A stretch of DNA of 26,159 bases, taken from assembly GCA_049975325.1 (NCBI GenBank), contig JBNGDW010000011.1, positions 1-26,159 on the forward strand. The letters run 5' to 3'. The position numbers and the translations under genes were made by a program. This document shows, piece after piece, positions 7,703 through 15,595 of this stretch; positions within the stretch are counted from its first letter, which is position 1, and every line of letters begins with the position of its first letter. The DNA comes from JBNGDW01 sp049975325. GTDB lineage: Bacteria > Cloacimonadota > Cloacimonadia > JGIOTU-2 > JBNGDW01. The notes below the pieces were generated by a model. That model saw only the letters and a list, made by a program, of their open reading frames with translations. It did not search any database and had not been told where the DNA came from.

Positions 7703-7790
7703 CTCACAGGACAGGCGAAAAAAGGAGACTGGGAGAAGGGGGAACGGGGGAAAACGAGGCAGGATAAAATTTGATATTTTTCACAGCAAA

Positions 7791-8939
7791 CTATTTTATC
7801 AAAAACCTCCCAATAAAGCTTTTTTTCATATATGCTGCATTTTCTGGGCATAATTCTACACAACAAAGGCAAAGAATACACTTTTGAGGATCAAGTTGTG
7901 GAATCTTATCATCTTTTTCCAATGATAGAGCCAGGGCGGGGCATGAACGTACACATATCTTACAGCGGGTACATTTTCCCGGCATGAAGGCAGGATGTGA
8001 CCAGAATAATTTGCGAAAGATACCTATAAAAGGATAAGAAAAGTTCTTTAGCACAAAGTGGCTAAACTTGCTTTTTCTTATATTTACATTTTTAATACGA
8101 TATCCTGCATCCACATCACCGCATACTCTCACTCCTGATAATGCAACCTTGGTTATCCTGGCTGCAGACACGATTGTGGGTATCCTTTCTGGTTTAAAGC
8201 CAATCATTCTTGCTGCCACATAATCAAGAGCCACTCCATCTTTACTCCCCAGAATTACATCAAAATGTTTCGGGTCTCCTGAGGAAGGTCCTTCTCCATC
8301 CATACCAATAATACCATTCATTAGGTTAAAGATTATTTTATCATGCACAAGATCATAGATATTGGCAATAAGCTCAGCAAATTTTGCTGGATTTGGAGCA
8401 ATACGGTGATAGTTTGATTTAGCCAAACCTGGGACAACCCCATAACAGTTTTTCACCGCACCTGTAAAAAGTGTAAGTGTATGAGTCTTTAATTTTGGAA
8501 GATTGATAATTGCCTCACTCTCCATAAATGGCTTGCTTACTATAAACTCCAGATCGCCTATATCTCCTAAACTACGGGTAAATGTACAAACACCGGCAGA
8601 GGCAGGGTCAAGTAGCTTTACGCCATACCTTGTGGTGAGGTCTTGTATACCTGTTTCTTTTACCACCTTTTTATAACCTGCTGTACCACCTGGATTATCC
8701 AATAAAGAAATCTCCATAGAATAGTCTTGCAAAACCTCTATCAATGCTGACACGAAAATAGGATGCGTTGTGACAGCACGAGCGGGGGAGTAGGGACCCA
8801 GCAAATTTGGTTTAAGAAGTATTGAACTTAAGGAAGCAAGGGTTTTTTCGAAATTTTGCTGCTGAAAAATCTCTTCAATACAGCGTTTTATTTCTTCTTT
8901 ATGATATCTTTCACACTTCTTTACAACAACATCTATCAT
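7791..8939 (-). CDS. DUF362 protein with two C-terminal 4Fe-4S clusters
   Basis: A 382-residue protein. Residues 1-290 match the DUF362 fold, with KPNLLGPYSPARAVTTHP near the start, LDNPGGTAGYKK, then INLPKLKTHTLTLFTGAVKN (145-164), YGVVPGLAKSNYH and MNGIIGMDGEGPSSGDP. Residues 320-370 are a bacterial ferredoxin module with Cys323/326/329/333 and Cys354/357/360/364, enough for two 4Fe-4S clusters. Such proteins are presumed cytosolic redox enzymes; the substrate is unknown for this group. It follows the LarA-like gene by 39 bp in the same direction, so the two probably share a transcript. The ATG at 8939 has no strong ribosome-binding site. Confidence 0.85.
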   Translation of the reverse strand: MIDVVVKKCERYHKEEIKRCIEEIFQQQNFEKTLASLSSILLKPNLLGPYSPARAVTTHPIFVSALIEVLQDYSMEISLLDNPGGTAGYKKVVKETGIQDLTTRYGVKLLDPASAGVCTFTRSLGDIGDLEFIVSKPFMESEAIINLPKLKTHTLTLFTGAVKNCYGVVPGLAKSNYHRIAPNPAKFAELIANIYDLVHDKIIFNLMNGIIGMDGEGPSSGDPKHFDVILGSKDGVALDYVAARMIGFKPERIPTIVSAARITKVALSGVRVCGDVDAGYRIKNVNIRKSKFSHFVLKNFSYPFIGIFRKLFWSHPAFMPGKCTRCKICVRSCPALALSLEKDDKIPQLDPQKCILCLCCVELCPENAAYMKKSFIGRFLIK

Positions 8940-8978
8940 TTATATGTTCATCATTCTATTGGATTCAGAATCAGGTTC

Positions 8979-10241
8979 TTAAGCCTTATATTGAGGGAAA
9001 AATTGGGAACCATTAGGCACAATGTATGATTTAAAATTTTTACCATGTTTTTTTATTATAAAGTCCATACAATCATTAAATGATTTCATAGGTATAAAGT
9101 GAATCTTTCTTACTTTTTCTGGCTTGATGCTACTTACAACCAGAATATCCGCCTTTTTTAATAACTTACCTGTGGCAAATGCCCTATGTCCTCCTATCTG
9201 AATATCTTCCTTTCGTACCCTGAAAAGCTCATCCAGATTATCTACCTCAGAAAGGACTCTTTCCATTTCATCCTGTCCAATCCCATCAAGGCATTCAGCC
9301 ACCAAAACTATCGTTCCTCCATTTTTTACCAATTCAATAGTATTATTCAAAGCCTTCTGGGATTGATAGAAGTTGATGTCCTTAGGGTATCCTCCAGGTG
9401 ATACAAACACGACATCAGCATATTGATTAAATTTAACAGCATAAAGTCTTTGAATTGCATTTATACCTTCTTCAAATACTGCATTAATATCACCAGCAAA
9501 GCAGTCTACAAACTGCTTTTTGGTGTTTAACAGCATGTTGAGGCAGAAATCTACACTTGTTTTGGATGCAGCTTCACACATTTCACGATGTATCTCGTTG
9601 TCTTCTATGTTCCCTGTGCGGGCATAATCATGGATAATATTTGAGTGATTTCTTCTAATAGTTTCATAACCACAAATTCCAGGCAGAATAGTCTTTCTAC
9701 CGCCACTAAAACCAGCAAAATAGTGAGTATTCAGTATACCGGTGGCAATGACGAAACCCGCTTCTGCAACAGTACGATTAATCCACAACTCATTACCAGA
9801 TGTCATAGTTCCAAGATAGACAAGATCAGGAGCATGGCAGTCATGATTCTCTATTGAAAAATTATCTACAATCCAATCTCCATATTGAAATCTCATCTCT
9901 TCTTTGCTCATTTTTCTATGGGTCCCGTTTGCAATGACGAATCTGATGCTGTTTTTTGCAAATCCTGAAGAGGGAATCTCATTTATAAGGGGACGGAGCA
10001 AACCGGCGAATGGCCCTGGGCGAGTTATATCGCTTACTATGATAACTATACTTTCAGGCTTTTTATCAGCCAAAAGCTCTTTAAGTGGCGGTGTGCCAAG
10101 TGGATTTTTTAACTTCTCTTTAACCACCTGAGTGGGCTCTTCGGCAGGAGGTAGTGGTCGCATCTCCAGTACATCGATTAAATTTTCTGATGGCAAAGAG
10201 AGTATTTTATAGGTTTTCCCATATTTTAGCTCTATTTCCAT
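8979..10241 (-). CDS. larA: LarA-family nickel-pincer racemase (lactate racemase-like)
   Basis: A 420-residue protein of the LarA (DUF2088) family, which racemises lactate or related 2-hydroxy acids with a nickel-pincer nucleotide cofactor. The N-terminal half has SDITRP (70-75) and ANGTHRKMS with His108. The cofactor region has NTHYFAGFSGGRKTILPG with His173 and Lys183, then His199 in RRNHSN. These positions fall within one residue of the key residues of Lactobacillus LarA (His108, His174, Lys184, His200). Lys183 is the expected covalent attachment site. The maturation genes larB, larC and larE are not in this window. Members of this family vary in substrate, so lactate is only the default. 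An AGGAAGGATG site precedes the ATG. Confidence 0.88.
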   Translation of the reverse strand: MEIELKYGKTYKILSLPSENLIDVLEMRPLPPAEEPTQVVKEKLKNPLGTPPLKELLADKKPESIVIIVSDITRPGPFAGLLRPLINEIPSSGFAKNSIRFVIANGTHRKMSKEEMRFQYGDWIVDNFSIENHDCHAPDLVYLGTMTSGNELWINRTVAEAGFVIATGILNTHYFAGFSGGRKTILPGICGYETIRRNHSNIIHDYARTGNIEDNEIHREMCEAASKTSVDFCLNMLLNTKKQFVDCFAGDINAVFEEGINAIQRLYAVKFNQYADVVFVSPGGYPKDINFYQSQKALNNTIELVKNGGTIVLVAECLDGIGQDEMERVLSEVDNLDELFRVRKEDIQIGGHRAFATGKLLKKADILVVSSIKPEKVRKIHFIPMKSFNDCMDFIIKKHGKNFKSYIVPNGSQFFPQYKA

Positions 10242-10375
10242 ATATCATCCTTCCTCAGAAATATGATTCATATAAAAAATATTTTTAGACCAAGAATGGT
10301 CAAGTTTAATGGGATTAGAAGGGGGGGTATCCTCTCTCTATGACTTTTTTCTTCTGAGGTTGATTTTGGTGGCAT

Positions 10376-10912
10376 TTAACTCGTATTCAAATTATGCTTT
10401 TCGCAATATATAGGCTGCTTTTTATCTGTATCCTGGAGGGAGTTGGAGAAGTGCATAACGCAACTTGGATTATCGCAATGGGTAAAACCAAATGTATGTC
10501 CTAATTCATGCAGTGCCTCTTTAAGTACACGCTCATGAAATAGTTTGTTGTTCTCTTTTTTGCCATAGAAGCTTTCACGCAAGCGCGTCAAAGAAATAAC
10601 ACAAATCTTTCCTTTGTGTTCTGCTAATCCAAAAATAAAATTCAAGCCTCTTGTGTAGATATCTTTGTCTACAAGTCCCAACATACGATATACATCTGGC
10701 TTCAGGTTTTGTTTTATATGGTATAAAAGTGGAGGGGCAAAGTATTGATTTCGCCTTTCATTGTAGAAAAGTTTTGGAAGAGGGAGCTCTGGTGCCACCT
10801 TTATTTCCCCGTTAAAGTAAATGGCGAGTTGTTCTTGTAGCCACTGAATTAGGTCCAAATCAACATAGCCAATGGGTTGCAGATAGATATTTTGGGGTGA
10901 TGCGGAACTCAT
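10376..10912 (-). CDS. Archaemetzincin-like zinc metalloprotease
   Basis: A 178-residue predicted peptidase of the archaemetzincin (AmzA) family. The extended zinc motif HELGHTFGFTHC is present, with His135, Glu136, His139 and His145 as metal ligands and general base. Cys146, Cys151 and the Met-turn residue Met153 (HCDNPSCVM) follow. In the family, a second zinc is held by two Cys pairs ending in CXXC; here the last pair reads Cys170-E-K-His173, so one Cys is replaced by His. There is no signal peptide, so it is probably cytosolic. Physiological substrates are not known for this family. It starts 8 nt after the polA stop without a clear ribosome-binding site, suggesting coupling to polA translation. 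Confidence 0.88.
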   Translation of the reverse strand: MSSASPQNIYLQPIGYVDLDLIQWLQEQLAIYFNGEIKVAPELPLPKLFYNERRNQYFAPPLLYHIKQNLKPDVYRMLGLVDKDIYTRGLNFIFGLAEHKGKICVISLTRLRESFYGKKENNKLFHERVLKEALHELGHTFGFTHCDNPSCVMHFSNSLQDTDKKQPIYCEKHNLNTS

Positions 10913-10920
10913 TTTTGAGT

Positions 10921-13617
10921 TTAATGTGCCTCAAGCCAGTTTTTGCCATAACCAATATCAACCTCTAGTGGTACAATCGAGCTGTATTTGTCGGGTAACA
11001 CGGACTCCATTTCCTTTTTAATCAGTTTTTTGTATTGATCAATCCTATCTGTTTTTACTTCAAACACAAGCTCATCATGAACTTGAATGATAAGTTTAAT
11101 CGCGTTCCCCTTTTCTTTGATCCTTTCCTGAATGTTATTCATAGCGATTTTGATAATGTCAGCCGCTGTTCCTTGTATTGGCATATTTATTGCCATCCGT
11201 TCTGCGAAGGCTCTAACTTGCTTGTTACGGCTACTTATTCTGTCCAGATATCGGCGTCGATTGAATAGAGTTTTTACATAGCCGTTTTTGCGGGCGAATT
11301 CTATCGTCAGATCAATGTACTTTTTTACACCTGGATAATGGGCAAAATAATTATCGATAAATTCCTGAGCATCTGAATGTGAAATATCCAATTCCTGTGA
11401 GAGGGCATGAGCTCCCATTCCATACATTATACCGAAATTGATAACTTTGGCTCTTCGTCTTTGGTCAGAGTTAACTTCTTGACGCGGCACCCCGAATACA
11501 AGCGAGGCTGTTTGTGTATGGATATCTTCACCTTTCTGGAAGTTCTCTATAAGATTTTCATCACGGGAGATAATAGCCATAATACGGAGTTCAATCTGGG
11601 AATAGTCTGCTGAAAGTATAGAAAAATCCTTATTCTGAGGGATAAATCCCTTACGCATCTCCTTCCCGATTTCACTTCTGATTGGTATATTCTGGAGATT
11701 AGGTTCAGAACTGGATAGTCTGCCTGTTGCTGTAACAGTCTGGTTAAACGAAGAGTGAATACGCCCTGTTTTAGGATGTATCAATTTCGGAAAAGTATCA
11801 ATATAAGTAGACTTAAGCTTTTTGAGCTGTCTATAATCAATAAGTTTTTCGGCTATTTCATAATCTTTACAGAGACTCGTAAGAACCTCTATATCAGTAG
11901 AAAATCCAGATTTTGTTCTTTTCCTGGGCGGGATGCCTAATTTTTCAAACAAGATATACGCGAGTTGTTGTGGTGAGTCGATATTAAATTTTTCTCCAGC
12001 AAGTTTATATATTTCGTCTTTGAGTATTTCAATTTTTGTTCCTAATTCTTTGGACAGTTCAGCAAACCACTCTACATCTATGAATATCCCATTGCGTTCC
12101 ATTGCAGCAAGGGTTTTTACAAGTGGCATCTCAATTTTAAAGAAAAGTTCGGGCATATCAAGTTCCTTCAGCTTTTCTTCCAAAATGCTCCAGAGTTGAA
12201 ATGAGATGTTTGCATCTTCCCCAGAATATCTTGCCGCGTCTTCTGGTGAGGTTTCTGAAAAGTTTATCTGATTTTTCCCCTTTTTCCCAATAATATTTTC
12301 TATGGGAATCATTTTATGCTGAAGATATTGCATACTGACCGCGTCTAAATTGTGTCGATGTTCATCCGGAGCAAGGAGATAAGCAGCAATCATTGTATCA
12401 AAATAAATATTTGTCATCTCAATGCCCTCATTCTGAAATATCATATAATCAAATTTTATGTTATGTCCAATGTAGCGTTTTGATGAGTCCTCAAGATATG
12501 GCTTCAGCATATCTAGGGCATACTTTTCGTCTAACTGATGACCATAATGATGCCTCAGAGGAATGTAATATGCCTTTTGGGGCTCAAAGCAACAAGAAAT
12601 TCCAATTATTCTCCCATCGATTGTGCAGAGGGAGTCAGTTTCTACATCAATAGCGATATTCTTATGCTCTTTTAGTTTCTGGATAAATTTTTCAAAGTCT
12701 TTTTTTTCAGTGAGCAAGATATACTCGATAGGGGAGCCTTGCTTTTTTGAATGGGACTCTTCCTCTGGTGCAAAGTACTTCAGAAAAGAGTTAAGCTCAT
12801 ACCTCTTGCAAAACTCTTTTAATTCTTCTCCAAAGATATTCTGGATACGAAGTTCTTCAGGCGAAATATCAATGGGTACATCCTGTTTTATCTTTACCAG
12901 CTCCTTTGAGAGTAATCCCTGCTCTGCATATTTTTCTATATTTTCTTTGATGCGCGGAGGCGTGACCTTGTCTTTATTTTTTATTAAATTTTCTACACTT
13001 CCAAATTCTTTTATAAGTTTTTCTGCGGTTTTGGGTCCAATAGAAGGTATTCCTGGGATGTTATCAGCCGCATCACCAATAAGTGCAAGTGCATCTACCA
13101 CCTTCTCTGGAGATAAGCCAAATCGCTTTTTCACCTCTTCTTCTCGAATAAAACGGTCTTTCATCGGGTCAAACAAGCATACATGGTCGCTCACCAGTTG
13201 ATACATATCCTTATCTCCAGAAATTATAACAATATCATATTTGTCAGAAAGCCTTTTCATAAGTGTGCCGATTATATCATCAGCCTCGTAGCCTGATAGG
13301 GATAATTTAGGAATTTTAGCAGCCTGGACGAGTTGTTGGATCGGTTCTAACTGGTCAGCAAGGTCTTCTGGGATTTTTTCCCGGGTTGCTTTGTATTCTT
13401 TATATTTTTTGTGACGGAAAGTTGGTTCTTGCTCGTCAAATGTAATCACAAGATACTCTGGTTTAAACTTCTCAACAATTGAGACGAGTGTGCGTAAAAA
13501 ACCGAATATTGCACTGGTATTCTCACCTTTTGAATTGATAAGAGGGCGATTCTGAAACGCATAGAATGAGCGATAAACAATCGCTGTACCGTCAATTATA
13601 TATATTTTCTCTCTCAT
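10921..13617 (-). CDS. polA: DNA polymerase I
   Basis: An 898-residue three-domain enzyme for Okazaki-fragment maturation and gap repair. Residues 1-285 are the 5' nuclease (IDGTAIVYRSF, YEADDIIGTL, GDAADNIPGI). Residues 310-490 are the proofreading domain with intact motifs: Asp324-x-Glu326, HNIKFD (385-390) and YSGED (464-468). The polymerase domain has motif A DYSQIELR (from 671), motif B RRAKVINFGIMYG with Phe728, and motif C VHDE (846-849). Proofreading therefore looks active, unlike in some polymerases I. I chose the ATG at 13617 (MREKIYIIDGTA), which matches family starts; a TTG at 13656 would add 13 atypical residues. It heads the minus-strand run, diverging from the amidase gene. Confidence 0.96.
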   Translation of the reverse strand: MREKIYIIDGTAIVYRSFYAFQNRPLINSKGENTSAIFGFLRTLVSIVEKFKPEYLVITFDEQEPTFRHKKYKEYKATREKIPEDLADQLEPIQQLVQAAKIPKLSLSGYEADDIIGTLMKRLSDKYDIVIISGDKDMYQLVSDHVCLFDPMKDRFIREEEVKKRFGLSPEKVVDALALIGDAADNIPGIPSIGPKTAEKLIKEFGSVENLIKNKDKVTPPRIKENIEKYAEQGLLSKELVKIKQDVPIDISPEELRIQNIFGEELKEFCKRYELNSFLKYFAPEEESHSKKQGSPIEYILLTEKKDFEKFIQKLKEHKNIAIDVETDSLCTIDGRIIGISCCFEPQKAYYIPLRHHYGHQLDEKYALDMLKPYLEDSSKRYIGHNIKFDYMIFQNEGIEMTNIYFDTMIAAYLLAPDEHRHNLDAVSMQYLQHKMIPIENIIGKKGKNQINFSETSPEDAARYSGEDANISFQLWSILEEKLKELDMPELFFKIEMPLVKTLAAMERNGIFIDVEWFAELSKELGTKIEILKDEIYKLAGEKFNIDSPQQLAYILFEKLGIPPRKRTKSGFSTDIEVLTSLCKDYEIAEKLIDYRQLKKLKSTYIDTFPKLIHPKTGRIHSSFNQTVTATGRLSSSEPNLQNIPIRSEIGKEMRKGFIPQNKDFSILSADYSQIELRIMAIISRDENLIENFQKGEDIHTQTASLVFGVPRQEVNSDQRRRAKVINFGIMYGMGAHALSQELDISHSDAQEFIDNYFAHYPGVKKYIDLTIEFARKNGYVKTLFNRRRYLDRISSRNKQVRAFAERMAINMPIQGTAADIIKIAMNNIQERIKEKGNAIKLIIQVHDELVFEVKTDRIDQYKKLIKKEMESVLPDKYSSIVPLEVDIGYGKNWLEAH

Positions 13618-13649
13618 AATATTACTACTACTACAAAATTTTCTTCTTA

Positions 13650-13670
13650 TTGTCAATAATAACTTGACAA
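13650..13670. promoter_or_regulatory. Divergent intergenic dyad with back-to-back TTGACA boxes
   Basis: TTGTCAA and TTGACAA form a perfect 7-bp inverted repeat separated by 7 bp, between polA and the amidase gene. Each arm also reads as a -35 box (TTGACA) on one strand. Good -10 boxes at 17 bp are not obvious. It may hold two divergent promoters or an operator. Confidence 0.35.
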
Positions 13671-13698
13671 AAAATTCTATTTATACTGAAAAGTGCCT

Positions 13699-14826
13699 AT
13701 GATAAAAGGTATTAGAGTTTTTCTTATTGTATTGTTTCTTTTGGGCTCGTGCTGGCAAGTTTTTGCTGATGAATTTTCGGTATCTTATGTTAATTCTTCT
13801 AGAAAAGACCGCATTCCTGTGTACTTTTTAGAAGGGGGGAAATATGTTAATATTTATGATTTTGAGCGAGCATTTGATGCCAACTTAACGATAGATCCTG
13901 GCAGCCAAATTATAACTCTTAATCTTCTGAACTCACGCTGCGTATTTTTCTTTGAAAACTGCTGGGTCAAATTTGGGGAAAAGTATTACAATTTATACAA
14001 TGAAATACTCATTGAAGATGGTGCTTTTTATATTCCGGACTACTTTATGTTCCTTTGTGGTGAAAAGTTTTTCCCTGATCGGATAACCCTCGAGGGCAAA
14101 CATGTTGTAGCGAATTTAGATTCTATGGAAGAATTTACGATCAAGCGTATTGTGCTTGACCCCGGGCACGGAGGGAGAGACCCTGGTGCTGTGGGGCGAC
14201 ACCTTGGAGTGTATGAAAAAGATATTGTACTCGAGATAGCAAAAAAAACTAAAAGACTGCTTGAAGATAATCTTGATGTTGAAGTCTTTCTTACCAGAGA
14301 AGATGATAGGTTTGTCTCTCTGGCAGAAAGAACCGAATTTGCAAATAGACATAAGGCTGATTTATTTGTTAGTATTCACTGTAATGCTGCATATAACTCC
14401 GTAGCAAATGGAACCGAAGTATACTATCTTTCTCCAGCAAAGACTGATGAAGCTCGAGCAGTAGAAGCGCTGGAAAATGATGCGATTAGATTTGAATCTC
14501 CTGAGACCAGAAAACACTATACAGATCTGGATTTTATTCTTTACGATATGCGTCAAGCAGAGCACTTGCGTGAAAGCATTGAGCTGGCAGAAGTATGCCA
14601 GCAGTTATTGGTAAAAGAACTGGGCACAAAAGACAATGGGGTAAAATTTGCTAATTTTTATGTGCTGTGTGGAGCATTTATGCCTGCGATTTTAGTAGAA
14701 GTGGCTTTTCTTTCCAACCCATCGGAAGAAAGGAAACTAAGAACATCAGAATTCCAAGAAAAAGCTGCTCAAGCAATTTATACAAGCATTAAACAATTTA
14801 AAGAAAACTATGATATGATAAATTAA
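13699..14826 (+). CDS. N-acetylmuramoyl-L-alanine amidase (Amidase_3)
   Basis: A 375-residue secreted cell-wall hydrolase that cuts the bond between muramic acid and the stem peptide during cell separation or wall turnover. Residues 1-23 are a signal peptide ending before DEF. Residues 25-145 are a beta-rich N-terminal domain with short paired strands (VYFLEGGKYVNIYDF), of the kind that helps anchor or regulate such enzymes. The catalytic domain has the zinc ligands His157 (LDPGHGGRDPG), Glu173 (YEKDIV) and His227 (SIHCNA), and catalytic Glu334 (VEVAFLSNP). I chose the ATG at 13699 over a GTG at 13693 because it gives a standard signal peptide. It is the first plus-strand gene after the divergence from polA. 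Confidence 0.93.
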   Translation: MIKGIRVFLIVLFLLGSCWQVFADEFSVSYVNSSRKDRIPVYFLEGGKYVNIYDFERAFDANLTIDPGSQIITLNLLNSRCVFFFENCWVKFGEKYYNLYNEILIEDGAFYIPDYFMFLCGEKFFPDRITLEGKHVVANLDSMEEFTIKRIVLDPGHGGRDPGAVGRHLGVYEKDIVLEIAKKTKRLLEDNLDVEVFLTREDDRFVSLAERTEFANRHKADLFVSIHCNAAYNSVANGTEVYYLSPAKTDEARAVEALENDAIRFESPETRKHYTDLDFILYDMRQAEHLRESIELAEVCQQLLVKELGTKDNGVKFANFYVLCGAFMPAILVEVAFLSNPSEERKLRTSEFQEKAAQAIYTSIKQFKENYDMIN

Positions 14827-14840
14827 AAAATTTATCATAT
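14813..14840 (+). terminator. AT-rich hairpin spanning the amidase stop codon
   Basis: ATATGATAAATT and AATTTATCATAT form a perfect 12-bp stem with an AAAA loop. The left arm covers the last codons and the loop begins within the TAA stop. There is no clear U-tract after it, so it may be a weak terminator or a 3'-end stabiliser. Confidence 0.4.
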
Positions 14841-14917
14841 GCAATGGATTTAGACCCTTCGATAATTCTCAACATTAGGTAAAGTTAATATTTAAAAAGG
14901 ACTAAAAATAATAAAGA

Positions 14918-14945
14918 TTGACAGCTTTATTCAGGTTCATATCTT
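14918..14945 (+). promoter_or_regulatory. Likely tmRNA promoter
   Basis: TTGACA at 14918-14923 is followed 16 nt later by TATCTT at 14940-14945. Transcription would start about 30 nt before the mature tmRNA 5' end, consistent with a precursor trimmed by RNase P. Confidence 0.4.
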
Positions 14946-14981
14946 TTATTTAAAGGTTAAAGGTCTTTTAATAGAAATATA

Positions 14982-15354
14982 GGGGGTGACAGGTCTCGAC
15001 AGGGACATTAGGTGCAAGAGCTGCATACCAGGGAGATCACCTGTCCTGCTACTCGCCAGCTGGCGAGTAGAAAATGGTGATGCTAAATTGAAGTGCAGAT
15101 GAAAATCTGGCATTAGCTGCTTAAGAAAGTAGCTACATCTGAGTAGATGTTGCCATTTGCACCTACACAGATGTCGGTTAAAAATGGCTTTGATACTGTG
15201 ATGCCTATAAGCAGTATCTAGATTACGATAGGCTGGTTCTGCAAGAATTTGCTTGTTGTTTCAAGCAGAATGAGAAAATTACAACAGGCTATGTATGTAG
15301 AAGTTCTTGTAACTAGGTCTCTGGACGCGGGTTCGATTCCCGCCACCTCCACCA
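14982..15354 (+). ncRNA. ssrA: Transfer-messenger RNA (tmRNA)
   Basis: A one-piece tmRNA that rescues stalled ribosomes and tags their products for degradation. The 5' GGGGGUG pairs with the 3' CACCUCC (one G-U), followed by an encoded CCA. The tRNA-like T arm GACGCGGGTTCGATTCCCGC is intact. The tag frame reads A-D-E-N-L-A-L-A-A then TAA at 15122-15124. An in-frame TGA at 15089-15091 means translation must resume at AGT (15092) or GCA (15095). Pseudoknot 1 can be traced: CAGGG (15029-15033) pairs with TCCTG (15044-15048), and ATCACC (15036-15041) pairs with GGTGAT (15076-15081). A copy of the dispersed palindrome sits between these two helices. SmpB is not in the window. Confidence 0.96.
15049..15070 (+). 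repeat. Dispersed palindrome variant inside tmRNA pseudoknot 1
   Basis: A perfect 22-bp palindrome with core ACTCGCCAGCTGGCGAGT. Compared with the common form, two stem positions are exchanged (TC to CT) and the opposite arm changes to match, so pairing is kept. It begins directly after the 3' strand of the first pseudoknot helix and is followed by AAAAT. Confidence 0.75.
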
Positions 15355-15433
15355 GTTTCATCTCAATAACTCTCAAGATTACATAATATAGCAAGCAGTG
15401 GGGATATTTTATAACACATTAAGCTTCCAAAAT

Positions 15434-15466
15434 TTGACAACAATCTAATATTGCTGAGTTTATAAG
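15434..15466 (+). promoter_or_regulatory. Possible tRNA-Thr promoter
   Basis: TTGACA (15434-15439) and TATAAG (15461-15466) precede the tRNA by a suitable distance, but the 21-bp spacer is longer than ideal. The tRNA could instead be read from the tmRNA transcript, since no terminator is seen between them. Confidence 0.28.
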
Positions 15467-15478
15467 TTAAATCTAAGA

Positions 15479-15553
15479 GCCACCATAGCTCAGCGGCAGA
15501 GCAACTGATTCGTAATCAGTAGGTCGTGGGTTCAAGTCCCTCTGGTGGCTCCA
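15479..15553 (+). tRNA. tRNA-Thr (anticodon CGU)
   Basis: A complete cloverleaf with encoded CCA. The acceptor GCCACCA pairs with TGGTGGC. The D arm is AGCTCAGCGGCAGAGC. The anticodon stem ACTGA/TCAGT encloses the loop TTCGTAA, giving anticodon CGU for ACG codons. The T loop is TTCAAGT. It lies 124 nt after tmRNA and 42 nt before the start of the next protein gene. Confidence 0.96.
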
Positions 15554-15595
15554 GAATATAGGTGTATAAATTATAATCTTTGCTTAGTACAGAAT

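Larger units (their letters stand above)
7432..7790. other. Intergenic region between the DUF362 gene and nadC
   Basis: This gap shows no convincing gene. It contains the upstream part of the nadC leader, an A-rich heptanucleotide repeat (7631-7658), one full copy of the dispersed palindrome (7685-7702) and a purine-rich stretch with runs of G at 7731-7733, 7738-7742 and 7746-7750. The mix of degenerate repeats suggests a site where repeats collect. Confidence 0.5.

Noticed and set aside
7731..7750. Possible G-quadruplex
   Set aside because: Only three runs of three or more Gs are present; a fourth suitable run is missing.
15545..15595. Upstream extension of the large membrane protein to a GTG start
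   Set aside because: This start lies inside the tRNA-Thr gene, so the ATG at 15596 is far more likely.
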